Source of the DNA: Erythrobacteraceae bacterium | GTDB taxonomy: Bacteria > Pseudomonadota > Alphaproteobacteria > Sphingomonadales > Sphingomonadaceae | Direction of reading: 5' to 3' | Assembly (NCBI GenBank): GCA_024642525.1 | Contig: JAHEAX010000003.1 | Span: forward strand, 83,132 to 147,131 | DNA: 64,000 nt | Part shown: positions 34,828 through 44,337 of the stretch, one piece after another | Numbering within the stretch: the first letter of the stretch is position 1 | How the letters are laid out: each line of letters begins with the position of its first letter | The notes under the pieces: model-generated | Seen by the model: only the letters and a program-made list of their open reading frames with translations | Database searches by the model: none | What the model was told of the DNA's origin: nothing | Program-made: the position numbers and the translations under genes

Positions 34828-35382
34828 ATGGCGATTCTCAGCGACAAATGGATCCGGTCCCAGGCGACCGAACACGGAATGATCGAACCGTTTGTGGAAG
34901 CACAGCGGCGCGATGACTGCATTTCCTATGGCCTCAGTTCCTACGGCTATGACGCGCGGGTCGCGCCCGAATTCAAGATCTTCACCAATGTCGACAGCAG
35001 CGTGGTCGACCCGAAGAATTTCGACCCCAAGAACTTCGTCGATCGCGAAACGGATTGCTGCATCATTCCGCCCAACAGCTTTGCTTTGGCGCGCACGGTC
35101 GAATATTTCCGGATCCCGGAAGATGTGCTGGTCATCTGCCTTGGCAAATCCACCTATGCGCGCTGCGGCATCATCGTGAATGTGACTCCGCTGGAGCCGG
35201 GCTGGGAAGGCCATGTCACGCTGGAATTTTCCAACACCACGCCCTTGCCTGCAAAAATCTACGCCAATGAAGGCGCGTGCCAGTTCCTGTTCCTCAAGGG
35301 CAACGAACGGTGCGAGACAAGCTATGCCGACAGGGCGGGCAAATATATGGGCCAGCGCGGCGTAACCCTGCCCCGTCTCTGA
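34828..35382 (+). CDS. dcd: dCTP deaminase
   Basis: Dcd makes dUTP from dCTP for thymidylate supply. 184 residues, typical. Motifs: [16 protein letters not shown] (about 33-48), [20 protein letters not shown] (about 108-127; catalytic Glu and the trimer arginine region) and [14 protein letters not shown]. The end [13 protein letters not shown] is characteristic. ATG 34828 fits the family start [10 protein letters not shown]. Confidence 0.96.
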   Translation: MAILSDKWIRSQATEHGMIEPFVEAQRRDDCISYGLSSYGYDARVAPEFKIFTNVDSSVVDPKNFDPKNFVDRETDCCIIPPNSFALARTVEYFRIPEDVLVICLGKSTYARCGIIVNVTPLEPGWEGHVTLEFSNTTPLPAKIYANEGACQFLFLKGNERCETSYADRAGKYMGQRGVTLPRL

Positions 35383-35494
35383 TTCTCCGGTCCGGCGTGG
35401 GCCGCTGCTCCCTCTTCAACCCGCCGTGACCCTGCGTCTTTGACACAGCGCCCCGCAGCGCGCATCTCTTTCCCCGAAATTGGGAGATGAAGAG

Positions 35495-36676
35495 ATGAGC
35501 AAGGCGACACGCGAATTCGATATTATTGTCTATGGCTCCACCGGATATACCGGCCGCCTTGTCGCGGAATATCTGGCGAACCATTACGGGCAGCGCGCAG
35601 ACGGGCCAAAATGGGCCATGGCCGGACGCAGCCAGCAAAAACTGGAAGAAGTGCGCGACCTGATCGGTGCGCCTGCTGATACGCCGCTGGTGGTGGCCGA
35701 TGCATCGGACCCCGTCAGCCTCGAAGCCATGTGCAACCGCACCCGCGTGGTCCTGACAACAGTCGGCCCCTACCAGCTTTACGGCAACGAACTGGTTGAA
35801 ACCTGCGCCCGTACCGGCACCGATTATGCCGACCTGTGCGGCGAACCTGCATGGATGCGCCAGATGATTGATGCGCACGGCGAAACCGCGGCGAAAAGCG
35901 GGGCGCGCATCTGTTTCTCTTCGGGCTTCGATTCCATCCCCTTCGACTTGGGCGTGCTGATGTTGCAGAAAGAAGCCGTCAGCCGGTTCGGCAAGCCCGC
36001 CCCGCGCGTCAAAGGCCGGGTCCGCGCCATGGAAGGCACGTTTTCGGGCGGCACTGCCGCCAGCCTGACGGCAACGATGAAGGCCGCGGCCAAGAACCCC
36101 AAATTGATTGGCCTGCTGCAAGACCCGTTTGCCCTGACGCCCGGCTTTTCCGGCCCGTCCCAGCCGCTGGGGCTGATCCCCGAATATGACGATGATTTGG
36201 GCAGCTGGGCCGCGCCATTCATCATGGCCGCGATCAACACCAAGAATGTCCACCGCACCAATTTCCTGCTGGGCCACCCCTATGGCGAGGATTTCCGCTA
36301 TGACGAGATGGTGCTGACCAGCCCGGGTGAAATGGGCAAGAAAGCTGCCGGCGCGGTTGCCGCCGCGCTCAAGAACCCGTTCGGAAGCGGCGGCCCCAAG
36401 CCCGGCGAGGGGCCAACCCCTGAACAACGCGAAAATGGATTCTACGACGTGCTGTTCGTGGGCGAAATGCCCGATGGCCAGACCATCCATTACGGGGTCA
36501 AGGGCCGCTATGACCCGGGCTATGGTTCGACCAGCCGGATGTTGTCGGAAACGGGCATCGCGCTGCTCGCCAGCGATGCGCCGGGCGGCATTGGTACCCC
36601 CGGATCATTCCTTGGCGAAGCATTGGTCAAACGGCTTGAAGACCATGCCGACCTGACCTTCACCGCAGAAGGTTAG
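35495..36676 (+). CDS. saccharopine dehydrogenase-like / trans-acting enoyl reductase family protein
   Basis: A 393-residue oxidoreductase with an N-terminal Rossmann fold: EFDIIVYGSTGYTGRLVAEY (about 7-26, GxTGxTG), GRSQQKLEEVRDLIG, VVLTTVGPYQLYGNELVE. The C-terminal region has LGVLMLQKEAVS and GTFSGGTAASLTATMKAA. Closest by pattern are enoyl-reductase-like proteins of the saccharopine dehydrogenase superfamily. The substrate is unknown. Shine-Dalgarno GGGAGATGAAGAG precedes the ATG. Convergent with the TonB receptor gene. Confidence 0.88.
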   Translation: MSKATREFDIIVYGSTGYTGRLVAEYLANHYGQRADGPKWAMAGRSQQKLEEVRDLIGAPADTPLVVADASDPVSLEAMCNRTRVVLTTVGPYQLYGNELVETCARTGTDYADLCGEPAWMRQMIDAHGETAAKSGARICFSSGFDSIPFDLGVLMLQKEAVSRFGKPAPRVKGRVRAMEGTFSGGTAASLTATMKAAAKNPKLIGLLQDPFALTPGFSGPSQPLGLIPEYDDDLGSWAAPFIMAAINTKNVHRTNFLLGHPYGEDFRYDEMVLTSPGEMGKKAAGAVAAALKNPFGSGGPKPGEGPTPEQRENGFYDVLFVGEMPDGQTIHYGVKGRYDPGYGSTSRMLSETGIALLASDAPGGIGTPGSFLGEALVKRLEDHADLTFTAEG

Positions 36677-36713
36677 GCCAGCCGGGCCGGCATTTCTTGC
36701 GCCATACCGGCGG

Positions 36714-38858
36714 TCAGAAACTGGCCCGTGCGCTGATCTTGAAATTGCGTCCCGCCAGCGGCACGAAGTCTTTCGTGAAGCTGGCGTGGCGGCGGCCCGT
36801 TGCATCAAAGATGTTGTCCGCCTGCAGCATGATGGTGAGATTATCCTCTCCCCGCAGCGGCTTCCACGCGACTGACGCATTGACGAAGGTGAAGCTGTCC
36901 GTCGGCGTTTCAAACGCAGCGAGATTGCGCTGGCTGTCCGACCACTGGACTTCTGCGCGCAGATCCAGCCGGTCTGTCTGCGCTTCCAACGCGCCCAGCA
37001 GGCTCAAGGGCGGGATGCGCGGCAAAGGCGTGCCGTCGTCCAGTTCAGCCTTGATGTAATCACCGCGAATATCGGCCAACAGCCTGAACGGGCCGCTGTC
37101 TACCAACGGCAGGCTGATTTCACCTTCCACGCCAAAATAACTGGCATCGGACTGGAGATACTGGAACACCGGCAGACCGTCTTCTTCAAGGCCGGTTTCA
37201 TCAAGGTAGATGTAATCCTTGAACCAGCTTTTGAAGACAGCGACATTGACGCTGGCGAGGCCGATTTTTCCGCGCACGAATGCCTCTGCGCCCAATGCGC
37301 GTTCCTTGGCCAGGTCAGGGTCACCCACTTCGAAAGCCTGCGTCGCGATGTGCGGCCCGTTGGAGAACATTTCTTCCGCACTCGGCGCCCGTTCTGCGTG
37401 AGAACCAGTGACACCGAAGCGCAACCCGCTCTGGGTTTCATGGGCAAGGCTGACCGCGCCTGACAGGCTGTTGAAACTGCGCGCAATGCCAAGCGCCTGC
37501 GATTCGACACGGCCATGTTCATAGCGGCCTGCAAGTTCCACCTGGACCGGCCCGATGCCCACTTCCTGCAAAGCAAAAACCGCCAGCTGTGATGTGAGGT
37601 TGGGCGCAATATAGGCTTCGTCGCCCTCGGCTGCGAAATCCCGGAAGTAATATTGCATCCCGACAGAGCCATTCCACGTCCCGCGCCTGTTCTGTTCCAG
37701 CGCAGCGCGCGCTTCGAAGCCTTTTACGTCGAAGGTGGTGCCGACGTCTTCGCCTTCAAACTCGGTATGGGTGTAATTGCTGTAGCCGAAGCGGGTCTGC
37801 AGCCCTTTGAAGAACCCGTCGCCCAGTGCCAGTTCGCCGCGCATATCGGCGCGGAACTGGTGCAAGTCGATGCTGACATCTTCTTCTGCGTCGGCACCCG
37901 GGCGGCCAGGTACGCCGTAGGCTGTATCATAGACACCAATTGCAGCGCCCAGATTGCTTCCGCCTGCAAAGAAGGCAAAGCCGGCATTGGCACTGAATGT
38001 TTCTGTCGCACTGTTGGGCAGCACGCCGCGCAGGCCTGCTGCATCGCGCAATTCGGCGGCCTGCGCAGGGTCTGTTGACTGGTCTGCTGCTGCCAGCAAT
38101 TCTGCGCGCAGCGAAGGTGCGTAGGTATAACCCGGCACGTCCAGATCATCGGTGTTGCGATAAGAGCCGTCGATATGGAATGCGAAAGCATCACCCAGCC
38201 GGAAATCCGCCGAAGCACCGCCTTCCAGCTTGTTGGATGCCGTGTCAGCGCCGAGCAGCGCGTCCACGTGGATGGCTTCCTTCAAAGGCCGCAGCGGAAT
38301 ACGCTTGTCGATGACATTAACCGCGCCGCCAATGGCCTGGCTGCCATAAAGCATCACGGCAGGGCCACGCAGCACTTCGATGCGTTCGGCCGTCAACGGG
38401 TCGATCGACACGGCATGGTCGGCAGATGTGTTCGACACGTCAATCGCGCCGATTCCATCCACCAGAACGCGCACACGCTCACCCGAAAAACCGCGCAATA
38501 CCGGCCGCGAAGCACCAGGCGAAAAGCTGGTGGCGGTCACGCCGGGCAGCTTGGCAAGCACTTCGCCCACCTGCCCATCAAGGCTGCGTTGCAGTTCAAC
38601 GCCTTCCATCACCGATGTGCCGGCCAGCACGTCGAGCTGGGTCAGGCCAACCGCCGTGACGACGATTTCGCCATCGTAATCATTCCTGCGGTCGTGGAAA
38701 TCATCCTCTGGCTTTTCCTGCCCTGCAGCCGGGGCAGTTGCGCCCGGCTGGTCGGCAGAGGTATCCTGCGCCGCTGCAACAGCAGGCAAGCACAGGGCAG
38801 ATAGAACGAAGAGGGAGGCGGAAGAGCCCGCAAGACCAATAACTTTACGATACAACAT
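36714..38858 (-). CDS. TonB-dependent receptor, ZnuD-like
   Basis: A 714-residue outer-membrane receptor: signal peptide (residues 1-~31), TonB box region GEIVVTAVG (about 63-71), plug domain with GEVLAKLPGVTATSFSPGAS, RPVLRGFSGERVRVLVDGIG and ADHAVSIDPLTAERIEVLRG, then a 22-strand barrel ending ...NFKISARASF. The SADHAVSIDP-x-x-AERIEVLRGP segment and the overall plug match zinc-responsive ZnuD receptors better than siderophore receptors. An Asp/Glu-rich loop (DDLDVPGYTY, ADAEEDVSID) is present. It is followed upstream in transcription order by no gene, but the alpha-carbonic anhydrase lies 133 bp away on the same strand. Zinc specificity is inference. Confidence 0.9.
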   Translation of the reverse strand: MLYRKVIGLAGSSASLFVLSALCLPAVAAAQDTSADQPGATAPAAGQEKPEDDFHDRRNDYDGEIVVTAVGLTQLDVLAGTSVMEGVELQRSLDGQVGEVLAKLPGVTATSFSPGASRPVLRGFSGERVRVLVDGIGAIDVSNTSADHAVSIDPLTAERIEVLRGPAVMLYGSQAIGGAVNVIDKRIPLRPLKEAIHVDALLGADTASNKLEGGASADFRLGDAFAFHIDGSYRNTDDLDVPGYTYAPSLRAELLAAADQSTDPAQAAELRDAAGLRGVLPNSATETFSANAGFAFFAGGSNLGAAIGVYDTAYGVPGRPGADAEEDVSIDLHQFRADMRGELALGDGFFKGLQTRFGYSNYTHTEFEGEDVGTTFDVKGFEARAALEQNRRGTWNGSVGMQYYFRDFAAEGDEAYIAPNLTSQLAVFALQEVGIGPVQVELAGRYEHGRVESQALGIARSFNSLSGAVSLAHETQSGLRFGVTGSHAERAPSAEEMFSNGPHIATQAFEVGDPDLAKERALGAEAFVRGKIGLASVNVAVFKSWFKDYIYLDETGLEEDGLPVFQYLQSDASYFGVEGEISLPLVDSGPFRLLADIRGDYIKAELDDGTPLPRIPPLSLLGALEAQTDRLDLRAEVQWSDSQRNLAAFETPTDSFTFVNASVAWKPLRGEDNLTIMLQADNIFDATGRRHASFTKDFVPLAGRNFKISARASF

Positions 38859-38863
38859 ATCGT
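38847..38863. promoter_or_regulatory. 17-bp inverted repeat over the TonB receptor start codon
   Basis: ACGATA (38847-38852) and TATCGT (38858-38863) are perfect 6-bp arms around a 5-bp centre that includes the start codon of the receptor. It could be an operator blocking initiation, for example for a Fur/Zur-type repressor, but it does not match a Zur consensus well enough to name one. Confidence 0.3.
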
Positions 38864-38991
38864 CCCGATAGCGCTGGTTTTCGCAGATGCAACATCAAAT
38901 CATGCGGCGCTGCGGTCAAATTCGATGAACTGCATGGAATAGGGGCACGGACCGAGCCGTGCCCCATCCATTTAAGTGCGTCGAGCTGAAG

Positions 38992-39738
38992 TCAGCCTGC
39001 GGGAGCAACCAGCAGACGGCCGTTCAGCGGCTGCACGGGGCGGGCATTGTCGCCCATAATGCCGTGCAGAGCTTTCAGCTGCTCCGCGCTCATGCTGACG
39101 CTGTCCTTGGCCACGTGCCAGTTAACGCCTTCGCTGCATGGCGGTGTCGTAAGCGAACCCTGGAAGCGATAGACATCGAGATCGTCGGGCAACAACTTGT
39201 TGGGGTTGAACGTCACGCCCGGGACATTGCGGGCATCGGCCTTGCTTGCCGGCGCAGCCGCAATCAGCTTGTCCAGTTCAGCATTCGCGGCGCCCAGTTC
39301 AAACAGGATGCCGAGCACTGCCAGCCGGCCAGATGCATCTGCATGGACGAAGTGCGCGACCATCGGATACTGTTCGCCGTCCTTCACTTCTTCCGATGGC
39401 GTATGAAAATGCACCTGCAGCAGGTTGAACTGCATCGTGCCGCTGGTCAGCGTTGAACCTTCGGCGAAATTGGCCTGAACGGTGTGACCATTATTGAGAA
39501 TGGTAAGCGGGCCGGGACGATATTGGGTGAATACCGACACATCACCGCGGGCGTTGGTATCTACCAGATCGATAGGGGACTGCATCAGGCCCTTGGCACA
39601 CATGGCATATTTGGGGTCGAGATCACCCCAGTGCTCCGGACCTGTTGGGCCCTTATAGCTCCAGTCAGCAGCGATGGCAGGGGCAACGGCGATGCTAGCA
39701 AGGCCAAGGCCGAGCAAAAGAGTATTCGAAATTTTCAT
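38992..39738 (-). CDS. alpha-type carbonic anhydrase, periplasmic
   Basis: It hydrates CO2 to bicarbonate using one zinc ion. 248 residues: signal peptide (1-23), then WSYKGPTGPEHWGDLDPKYA, MQSPIDL, NNGHTVQANF. The three histidine ligands are in LLQVHFHTPSEE (two) and MVAHFVHAD (one). The C-terminal YRFQGSLTTPPCSEGVNWHV is the conserved proton-relay region, with the Cys that pairs with the one in KYAMCAKG. The family is usually periplasmic in bacteria. It lies on the same strand as the ZnuD-like receptor. Confidence 0.96.
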   Translation of the reverse strand: MKISNTLLLGLGLASIAVAPAIAADWSYKGPTGPEHWGDLDPKYAMCAKGLMQSPIDLVDTNARGDVSVFTQYRPGPLTILNNGHTVQANFAEGSTLTSGTMQFNLLQVHFHTPSEEVKDGEQYPMVAHFVHADASGRLAVLGILFELGAANAELDKLIAAAPASKADARNVPGVTFNPNKLLPDDLDVYRFQGSLTTPPCSEGVNWHVAKDSVSMSAEQLKALHGIMGDNARPVQPLNGRLLVAPAG

Positions 39739-39819
39739 CTAAGGACTCTCCAGAAATTGTGCCGCGCCCACTAGGTGGCGGCCCAAAATCGGTCCAATTG
39801 AAAGAAAATTCATATTTCG

Positions 39820-39834
39820 ATAGTTTGCTTCTAT
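39820..39834. promoter_or_regulatory. ATAG-N7-CTAT element upstream of the carbonic anhydrase gene
   Basis: ATAG (39820-39823), 7-nt spacer, CTAT (39831-39834), 82 bp before the start. This is the shape of a LysR/OxyR half-site. The 217-bp region 39739-39955 is AT-rich and holds no gene I can support. Confidence 0.25.
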
Positions 39835-39955
39835 CAAAAAACCAAAAATCGGGCAAAATCCAGAAGAGTCAACTGCTTGCCTGCGCGCAGACAGGCCCGG
39901 CCACAGGCGTATTCACCGTGGGTCCCCGAAGGGGAATATTCTTATTTTGGATAAA

Positions 39956-40030
39956 TGGAGCGGGCGAGGCGATTCGAACGCCCGACCCCAACCTTGGCAA
40001 GGTTGTGCTCTACCCCTGAGCTACGCCCGC
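39956..40030 (-). tRNA. tRNA-Gly (GCC anticodon), CCA encoded
   Basis: On the minus strand the acceptor stem GCGGGCG (40024-40030) pairs with CGCCCGC (39960-39966), followed by TCCA (39956-39959). The D arm TAGCTCAGGGGTAGAGC, the anticodon loop with GCC inside CAACCTTGCCAAGGTTG and the T arm GGGCGTTCGAATCGCC can all be seen. The discriminator base and 3' CCA are in the DNA. Confidence 0.97.
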
Positions 40031-40073
40031 TCACAATGCTCTCCAAAGCCCTTAGGCTCGGTGGGGAGGCGGG

Positions 40074-40102
40074 CAATTAGCAGCGGTCGGACGACCTAGC
40101 AA
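40074..40102 (-). promoter_or_regulatory. Candidate promoter of tRNA-Gly
   Basis: On the minus strand TTGCTA (40097-40102), 17-nt spacer, TAATTG (40074-40079), about 44 nt before the mature 5' end. The -10 box equals that of the rpoZ promoter. Confidence 0.4.
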
Positions 40103-40208
40103 GGGGAAAATAACAGGTTTTTTCATCATGGCTTTTCACCCTTCACATATCGCGCGAAAGGCCCACATTGGGTATCCAGCCAGTACCAATTGATGATGGG
40201 AGTACGCC

Positions 40209-41123
40209 TTGGCTAGTATGGGCCTGAGTATCGACGAGCAAAAAGCAGTCGACCGTTTCAAGAAAGATATCGTCGAACCTTCGATGACCAAACTGGTCGT
40301 GCTCGATTTCTGGGCCGAATGGTGCGGCCCCTGCAAGGCGCTGACCCCGGTTCTTGAAAAAGTGGCCGCAGATTATGCCGACAAGGGCGTGGTTCTGGCC
40401 AAGGTCAATGTCGATGAAGAACAATTCATCGCCTCGCAGTTTCAGGTGCGATCCATCCCCACTGTCTATGCCATGTTCCAGGGCCAACCGGTGGCTGATC
40501 TGACGCAGGCCCGCACGGAAAGCCAGCTGAAGCAGATGCTGGACCAGTTGCTGGAAAAACTGCCCGTGGATGCCAGCGGCGATGGCGCAGCGCAGCAGGA
40601 CGTCACCGAATTCATCACCATGGCCGAACAGGTCCTGGCAGAAGGCGATGCGGAACGCGCTGCCGGAGTTTTTGGCCAGGTGGTTCAGATGGCTCCGGAT
40701 AATGCTGCTGCCCATGCCGGATTGATTCGCGCCCTGGTCGCGATGGGTGCAACAACCGATGCACGCGCAATTCTGGATGCGATGGAACCTGCCCTCAAGG
40801 ATGACCCGCTGCTGCAGGCAGCAGCCAGCGCGTTGGAACTGGCAGGGACCAGCGTGGATGAAGGCGAACTTCAGACATTGCGGGCAACTGCGGCAGAACG
40901 CCCCGCCGACATGGACGCGCAAATGGCATTTGCCGAAGCCGCCTATGCAGGCAATTCCCGCGATGAAGCGGCCGACACGTTGCTGCGCATGGTTGAAAGC
41001 GACCGAGAATGGAATGACGGCGCAGCCCGCGCAAAATTGCTGCAGATTTTCGAAGCCGTTGGCCTAGAGGACCCGTGGGTAGTGGGCACCCGCCGTCGCC
41101 TGTCCAAGATCCTGTTCGGATAA
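40209..41123 (+). CDS. thioredoxin-domain protein with TPR C-terminus (CnoX/YbbN-like)
   Basis: A 304-residue cytosolic chaperone-like protein. The thioredoxin domain (about 25-115) carries LDFWAEWCGPCKALTPVLEK with an intact CGPC active site. The rest is helical repeat (about 130-304), as in CnoX, which hands unfolded proteins to GroEL/DnaK. Start: TTG 40209 has GGGAG six bases upstream; the in-frame ATG 40218 is the alternative. Five bases separate its stop from the LON-domain gene, so the pair is an operon. Confidence 0.9.
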   Translation: MASMGLSIDEQKAVDRFKKDIVEPSMTKLVVLDFWAEWCGPCKALTPVLEKVAADYADKGVVLAKVNVDEEQFIASQFQVRSIPTVYAMFQGQPVADLTQARTESQLKQMLDQLLEKLPVDASGDGAAQQDVTEFITMAEQVLAEGDAERAAGVFGQVVQMAPDNAAAHAGLIRALVAMGATTDARAILDAMEPALKDDPLLQAAASALELAGTSVDEGELQTLRATAAERPADMDAQMAFAEAAYAGNSRDEAADTLLRMVESDREWNDGAARAKLLQIFEAVGLEDPWVVGTRRRLSKILFG

Positions 41124-41127
41124 ACCC

Positions 41128-41739
41128 ATGGCGACACGCCTTTCCATCTTTCCGCTGACAGGCACAATCCTGCTTCCCGGCTTGCAGTTGCCGCTGCACC
41201 TGTTCGAACCACGCTACCGCGCATTGGCGAGCGATGCCTTGGCACGCGACCGCCGCATTGCGATGATCCAGCCGCAACGCCCGCTGGAAGGCGCACCGCT
41301 GTTCGCAGTGGGCTGCGTTGGCCGCATCGGCGAATTCGAAGCATTGGATGATGGCCGCTTCAACCTGGTGCTGGAAGGCGAACAGCGGTTCCGCGTGCTG
41401 CGCGAACTGGATGTGACAACGCCGTTTCGCCAAGTCGAAGCCGAACTGATCGAGGATGACGAGGACGAAGTCCTGAGCAGCATCGAACGCGCCAGCTTTG
41501 AACGTGAAGCCAAGAGATTCGCTGATACGCAGAATTACAGCGTGGACTGGGATTCAGTCGCACGGCTTGACGATATGTCGCTCATCAATGGCGTGTCGCA
41601 GATTGCCCCGTTTGACCCTGCGGCCAAACAGGCACTGCTGGAAGCGGACGATCTGCGCACTCGCTGCGAATTACTGGTGCAATTGATGCAGTTCTTCAGC
41701 CGCCGTGATGGCGACGATGACCGCGTGACCTTGCAATAA
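41128..41739 (+). CDS. LON peptidase substrate-binding domain-containing protein
   Basis: A 203-residue protein that consists only of the Lon N-terminal substrate-binding domain: LSIFPLTGTILLPGLQLPLH, LFEPRYRALASDALARDRRI, GCVGRIGEFEALDDGRFNLV. No ATPase or protease domain follows. Probably an adaptor or ligand-binding protein. It is coupled to the thioredoxin/TPR gene and convergent with marC. Confidence 0.92.
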   Translation: MATRLSIFPLTGTILLPGLQLPLHLFEPRYRALASDALARDRRIAMIQPQRPLEGAPLFAVGCVGRIGEFEALDDGRFNLVLEGEQRFRVLRELDVTTPFRQVEAELIEDDEDEVLSSIERASFEREAKRFADTQNYSVDWDSVARLDDMSLINGVSQIAPFDPAAKQALLEADDLRTRCELLVQLMQFFSRRDGDDDRVTLQ

Positions 41740-41741
41740 GC

Positions 41742-42365
41742 TTATAGCCCGAATGTACCGCGCAGCCCGTTGATCACGAATTGCGCGGCCAGGGCAGCCA
41801 GCACCACGCCCAGCAGGCGCGTCAGCACAGCTTCGAACTGCGAACCGAACAGCCGCATCAGCGGCGCGGCAGCCAGCAGAGCAATCAGCGTGAGCACCAT
41901 AACCGCTGCCAGTGCAGCGAGGATGACGAAGGTTTGCTCAATACCTTCTGCCCGCGCCATCAACAGCATGATCGATGCAATGCCGCCTGGCCCAGCCAGC
42001 ATCGGCATTGCCATCGGGAACACCGACACATCCTCGATTTCAGGGGTCGAGCGTACTTTTTCAGCGCGGTCTTCCCTTCGCTGGGTGCGCTTTTCAAACA
42101 CCATTTCCAGCGCAATCAGGAACAGCATGATGCCGCCTGCAATGCGGAATGCGTCGAGTTCGATATGCAGCGCGCCGAGCACTTCTTCGCCCAATATGGC
42201 AAAGAACAGCAGGATGCCGGTGGCGATAACCGTGGCGCGGATGGCCATAGACCGGCGCTGTGCCGGATTGGCGTTCTGCGTCAGACCGGCATAAATCGGC
42301 GCGCATCCGGGCGGGTCGATAATGACGAAAAGCGTGACGAAAGCGGAAATGAACAGTTCTAGCAT
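41742..42365 (-). CDS. MarC family membrane protein
   Basis: A 207-residue inner-membrane protein with about six TM helices (LFISAFVTLFVIIDPPGCAP, ATGILLFFAILGEEVL, FRIAGGIMLFLIALEMVF, and three at the C-terminus). The motif DPPGCAPIYAGLT near 17-29 is the family's conserved DPxGxxP. MarC proteins resemble small-molecule exporters, but the substrate is unknown. It ends 3 bp from the convergent LON gene. Confidence 0.9.
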   Translation of the reverse strand: MLELFISAFVTLFVIIDPPGCAPIYAGLTQNANPAQRRSMAIRATVIATGILLFFAILGEEVLGALHIELDAFRIAGGIMLFLIALEMVFEKRTQRREDRAEKVRSTPEIEDVSVFPMAMPMLAGPGGIASIMLLMARAEGIEQTFVILAALAAVMVLTLIALLAAAPLMRLFGSQFEAVLTRLLGVVLAALAAQFVINGLRGTFGL

Positions 42366-42368
42366 GGC

Positions 42369-43043
42369 TTACTCGGCAATCGGGTCTGCGGCCGCTTCGA
42401 GAACCAGCTTCATGCCGTCCTTGTCCGCAGTCCACACATAAAGTGTACGTTTGCCATTTTCACCAAGCTGGAACGACCAGGCCATGGTTTTGTCGGCCGA
42501 CCGGCGGATGTTCAGTGCAGGGTCTGCCACCACGTCCTTGTCTGCCAGTTTGCAGTCAGCAATGTTGGCGGATATGATTTCAGGCTCTGCCGGCGCGAAT
42601 TCGGTCGGCGTGCCGAAATCGAAAATCCACTTATACGTGCCGTCTTGCTGCCGTTCCCACACGGTGTGGAAGTAACCAGTGCCTCCGTCAGGTTCTGCAT
42701 AGCTGCCCCGTGTCGCCGCCAGCGATCCATCGCAGCTGCTCCACACTGCAAATGGCTCCCAGGATACCGCCTGCGCCGGGTTTTCCTGCTGCCTGAGCCA
42801 TGGCTGCGCTTCGATCGCGCCATTGCGACCGAAAATCAGCGCATTTTCCGCGCCAAACTGGCGAAACGCAGTCCATTGCCCTTCCTCACGCGCGGCCCTC
42901 GCAAAGGCGAGCTCTGTCGCGATAACTGCACTGGGATTGGCTGTGGGTGCAAGGCGCGGCCCCTTGTAGCGTTGCCCGGCCGCACACGCTGACAAGGCGC
43001 CAGCCAATGCGCACGTCACAATTGTAGCAAATATCTTTTTCAA
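42369..43043 (-). CDS. lipoprotein of unknown function
   Basis: A 224-residue protein with a lipobox LSAC (Cys20). The following region resembles an NTF2/SnoaL-like fold: [82 protein letters not shown]-terminal ~75-residue extension ends [16 protein letters not shown]. It overlaps folD by 4 bp upstream and lies 3 bp before marC, so it is within a tight minus-strand run yggT-folD-lipoprotein-marC. Confidence 0.82.
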   Translation of the reverse strand: MKKIFATIVTCALAGALSACAAGQRYKGPRLAPTANPSAVIATELAFARAAREEGQWTAFRQFGAENALIFGRNGAIEAQPWLRQQENPAQAVSWEPFAVWSSCDGSLAATRGSYAEPDGGTGYFHTVWERQQDGTYKWIFDFGTPTEFAPAEPEIISANIADCKLADKDVVADPALNIRRSADKTMAWSFQLGENGKRTLYVWTADKDGMKLVLEAAADPIAE

Positions 43044-43933
43044 ATCGCACCGGCGGCAAGTTCGATGCCTGCATTGCGGTGCGCGGCCACCAGAGTGTTG
43101 CGCAGCAGCACAGCGATCGTCATCGGTCCGACGCCGCCAGGGACCGGCGTGATGGCACCGGCGATCTCGCTCGCTTCGTCAAAAGCCACGTCGCCCACCA
43201 GTTTCGTCTTGCCTTCTTCTGCACCGGGCACGCGGTTGATGCCCACGTCGATCACGGTTGCGCCGGGCTTGATCCAGTCCTTGCCGATCATTTCCGGACG
43301 GCCAACGGCGGCAACCACGATATCTGCGCGGCGCACGACATCAGCCAGGTTCCTTGTCCGGCTATGGGCGATGGTGACGGTGGCATTGGCGTCCAGCAGC
43401 AATTGCGCCATCGGCTTGCCGACAATGTTGGAACGGCCAATGACGACAGCTTCCAATCCTGAAAGATCGCCCAGCCGGTCAGTCAGCAGCATCATGCAGC
43501 CAAGCGGCGTACACGGCACAAAACCGTCCTGCCCGACAGAAAGACGGCCGGCATTGATCACGTGAAACCCGTCCACGTCCTTGTCGGGCGAGATGGCGGC
43601 GATGATGGATTGTTCGTCGAGATGCCCGGGCAAGGGCAATTGCACGAGAATTCCGTCCACTGCGGGGTCATTGTTGAGCTGGTCGACCAGCGCCATCAGC
43701 GTTTCATTGGAAACATCATCTGGCAGGCGGTGTTCGAAGCTTTCCATATTGGCAGCAACGGTCGCCTTGCCCTTGGACCTGACATAGACCTGGCTTGCCG
43801 GATCATTACCCACCAGCACCACGGCAAGCCCCGCCTTGCGGCCCGCTTTCTTCTCGAAATCAATCGCAATTTCGCCCACTTTTTCACGCAGGGAAAGCGC
43901 GAAGGCTTTGCCGTCTATCAGTTCAGCAGTCAT
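43040..43933 (-). CDS. folD: bifunctional methylenetetrahydrofolate dehydrogenase / cyclohydrolase
   Basis: FolD oxidises 5,10-methylene-THF with NADP and hydrolyses the product to 10-formyl-THF. 297 residues: [20 protein letters not shown], the catalytic [15 protein letters not shown] region (Tyr/Lys around 51-60), [15 protein letters not shown], and [20 protein letters not shown] of the NADP site. [17 protein letters not shown] is the terminal signature. Its ATG overlaps the yggT stop by 4 bp. Confidence 0.96.
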   Translation of the reverse strand: MTAELIDGKAFALSLREKVGEIAIDFEKKAGRKAGLAVVLVGNDPASQVYVRSKGKATVAANMESFEHRLPDDVSNETLMALVDQLNNDPAVDGILVQLPLPGHLDEQSIIAAISPDKDVDGFHVINAGRLSVGQDGFVPCTPLGCMMLLTDRLGDLSGLEAVVIGRSNIVGKPMAQLLLDANATVTIAHSRTRNLADVVRRADIVVAAVGRPEMIGKDWIKPGATVIDVGINRVPGAEEGKTKLVGDVAFDEASEIAGAITPVPGGVGPMTIAVLLRNTLVAAHRNAGIELAAGAI

Positions 43934-44217
43934 GATGTTGCAATGGCCACTTCAATCAGTATCCGCATGAAAATCTGCAGGCCCAAAATCAGGACCAGAG
44001 GCGAAAAGTCGATTGCGCCTGTTGCAGGGAGAATCCGCCGAATCGGGTTCAGCACAGGCTCCAGCAGAGAATTGATCGAACGATAGACCTGCTGCAGGAA
44101 ATCATTGCTGGAATTCACCACGTTGAAGGCAAACAGCAATCCGATGATGAATTGCACGATGATCAACATGACAAGCACGTTCATCAGCATGGAAACTATG
44201 TCGATTATCAGGCCCAA
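43930..44217 (-). CDS. YggT family membrane protein
   Basis: A 95-residue protein with two TM segments ([20 protein letters not shown] and [20 protein letters not shown]) and the conserved [20 protein letters not shown] loop around 52-71. YggT proteins are linked to division and osmotic shock in various bacteria. Translationally coupled to folD. Confidence 0.9.
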   Translation of the reverse strand: MGLIIDIVSMLMNVLVMLIIVQFIIGLLFAFNVVNSSNDFLQQVYRSINSLLEPVLNPIRRILPATGAIDFSPLVLILGLQIFMRILIEVAIATS

Positions 44218-44337
44218 TAGATGTCCTTTCGGCGCAGCATACGGTGTGTTTCCCCTCCACTACCCGAGGGGGCGTTACTGTATCAACCGCATAATACGCA
44301 TTTCTGCCGTCTGCCGCGCTTCAGAGAAGGGGCAAAG

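Noticed and set aside
35294..36490. 398-codon minus-strand frame inside the enoyl-reductase-like gene
   Set aside because: Antisense shadow of a gene with a clear Rossmann fold and Shine-Dalgarno.
39923..39935. TCCCCGAAGGGGA hairpin as terminator of tRNA-Gly
   Set aside because: Stem is short and no T tract follows in the tRNA's direction.
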